A DNA stretch of 7,228 nt, from positions 1 to 7,228 of the forward strand of contig CACZPC010000112.1 of the NCBI GenBank assembly GCA_902782985.1, given 5' to 3'. The number at the start of each line of letters is the position of its first letter. The stretch's first letter is position 1. Under the pieces are notes generated by a model, which saw only the letters and a list, made by a program, of their open reading frames with translations, made no database searches and was not told the DNA's origin. Of the stretch, positions 6,570 to 7,228 are shown one piece after another. Origin of the DNA: Oscillospiraceae bacterium (lineage in GTDB: Bacteria; Bacillota; Clostridia; Saccharofermentanales; Saccharofermentanaceae). A program made the position numbers and the translations under genes.

Positions 6570-7201
6570 CCTTTCCTACGTGAAAATGCGTAATAAGCCG
6601 TAGGCAATACCAGCAATACAGCAAAGAATACGCCCCAGGCTATAGCAGGTATATGGATAAATCCGTCAAAGGGAGCCGAAAGATCGGCATGCTGATATCT
6701 TGCTATATAAAAAATCCTGCCGGTTATCTTGTTGATCCCTGCGATCGGAATAAATACAAAGCCTGTAATGATATACATTCCGATGGACATAATAAATACA
6801 TCAGTTGCCCATAACATCACTCTTTGGAGCTTACATATATACAGGACTCCGATAACTGCCAGTGTTACTGCTACTGCAATGGCCTGCTTTACGCTGTAAC
6901 TTTTGAAAACCACCGCTCTCGTAACAAAAGCCGTCACGATAATGAACATCACGGCACACGGAATATAGTCACCGATCTCAGTCTTGGATATCAGCATTAG
7001 CAAGAGCGATATGACAGCCATAGCCACAGTAGCCGTGATCATGATCATACGACCGCCGGAGGCCATGCCGAGCTTATGTCCGACAGTCATAAGTACATCG
7101 AATATAAATTCCGTAAAAATATGTAAGGGCTCTGTAACCAGAGTCCCCCACGTAAAGAGAAGTATGGCTGCGATAACACCCGCACGCTCTTCGCTTCTCA
7201 A
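6566..7201 (-). CDS. Polytopic membrane protein of unknown function upstream of ligA
   Basis: This 211-residue hydrophobic protein has about six predicted membrane helices (roughly 8-37, 51-72, 78-98, 104-122, 131-156 and 185-206). It has a short N-terminus and a basic C-terminus (FSRRKG) that should be cytoplasmic. I do not recognise a family, and no catalytic or transport motif stands out. The start codon is TTG (7201-7199). An in-frame TAA at 7210-7208 blocks any longer version, and the next in-frame ATG is at codon 38, which would remove the first helix. The ribosome site is weak (GAGG about 11 nt upstream). Its TGA overlaps the ligA ATG by 4 nt (ATGA), so the two are probably co-transcribed and coupled. 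The upstream junction is also tight, implying an earlier operon gene beyond the window. The coding call is good; the start is moderately sure. Confidence 0.8.
   Translation of the reverse strand: MRSEERAGVIAAILLFTWGTLVTEPLHIFTEFIFDVLMTVGHKLGMASGGRMIMITATVAMAVISLLLMLISKTEIGDYIPCAVMFIIVTAFVTRAVVFKSYSVKQAIAVAVTLAVIGVLYICKLQRVMLWATDVFIMSIGMYIITGFVFIPIAGINKITGRIFYIARYQHADLSAPFDGFIHIPAIAWGVFFAVLLVLPTAYYAFSRRKG
6569..6577 (-). promoter_or_regulatory. Ribosome binding site of ligA that bears on the start choice
   Basis: On the minus strand AGGAAAGGA runs up to and into the first ATG. AGGA (6577-6574) is only 4 nt from that ATG. AAAGGA (6574-6569) is 8 nt from the second in-frame ATG at 6560-6558. 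Spacing favours the second ATG, while the 4-nt ATGA overlap with the preceding gene favours the first. Confidence 0.55.
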
Positions 7202-7228
7202 TTTATCTTATGCCTCAGTCTCAAAAGG
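7198..7228 (-). other. Possible 3' end of an upstream operon gene
   Basis: Two minus-strand frames are open from the window edge. One ends PFETEA at TAA (7210-7208), 6 nt before the TTG start. The other ends RLRHKIN at TGA (7200-7198), overlapping the TTG by 4 nt as TTGA. Either would be a normal operon junction. The fragment is too short to identify or to choose between frames. Confidence 0.3.

Noticed and set aside
1..7228. CRISPR array, tRNA, rRNA, insertion sequence, toxin-antitoxin or defence system
   Set aside because: I saw no spaced direct repeats, no cloverleaf or rRNA sequence, no transposase or terminal inverted repeats, and no defence-type domains in any credible gene.

Overview
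The window looks like ordinary chromosome from a low-to-moderate GC Bacillota, most likely an anaerobic Clostridia-type bacterium. This is inferred from four things: a Spo0A-C-like DNA-binding protein, a stand-alone DUF1858 redox-disulfide protein, strong AGGAGG-type ribosome binding sites, and heavy use of ATA and AGA codons outside the one presumably highly expressed gene. No species can be named from the sequence alone. There is no sign of phage, insertion sequence, CRISPR array, tRNA or rRNA.

Layout. Positions 1-1944 (+) hold a sensor histidine kinase whose 5' end lies outside the window. It has an extracytoplasmic domain, about seven membrane helices, a coiled coil, HisKA and HATPase_c. 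It converges, with a 15-nt gap, on a small DUF1858 protein (1960-2169, -). A 242-bp intergenic region (2170-2411) then separates DUF1858 from the divergent HU gene (2412-2696, +). That region carries a near-consensus promoter for HU and several short palindromic motifs. HU ends at a strong intrinsic terminator, and the terminator's 3' arm and U-tract double as the end of a convergent gene for a Spo0A-C-like regulator (2748-3326, -).

The right half (3397-7228) is one minus-strand operon running right to left: a six-helix membrane protein with a TTG start, ligA (NAD+-dependent DNA ligase), 5-formyltetrahydrofolate cyclo-ligase, and a two-helix membrane protein. The genes overlap by 4 or 1 nt or are 18 nt apart, and a minus-strand hairpin with a T-rich tail (3387-3422) closes the unit. 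Its promoter is outside the window, and at least one more gene probably lies upstream.

The functions are mostly housekeeping: replication and repair ligation, folate recycling, and nucleoid structure. Two regulators are added to these, a membrane sensor kinase without a visible partner and a Spo0A-C-type protein without a recognisable phospho-acceptor domain. I do not see a clear, previously undescribed multi-gene system. The items most worth following up are the Spo0A-C orphan, the motif cluster around the HU promoter, and the two unrecognised membrane proteins bracketing ligA and the cyclo-ligase.
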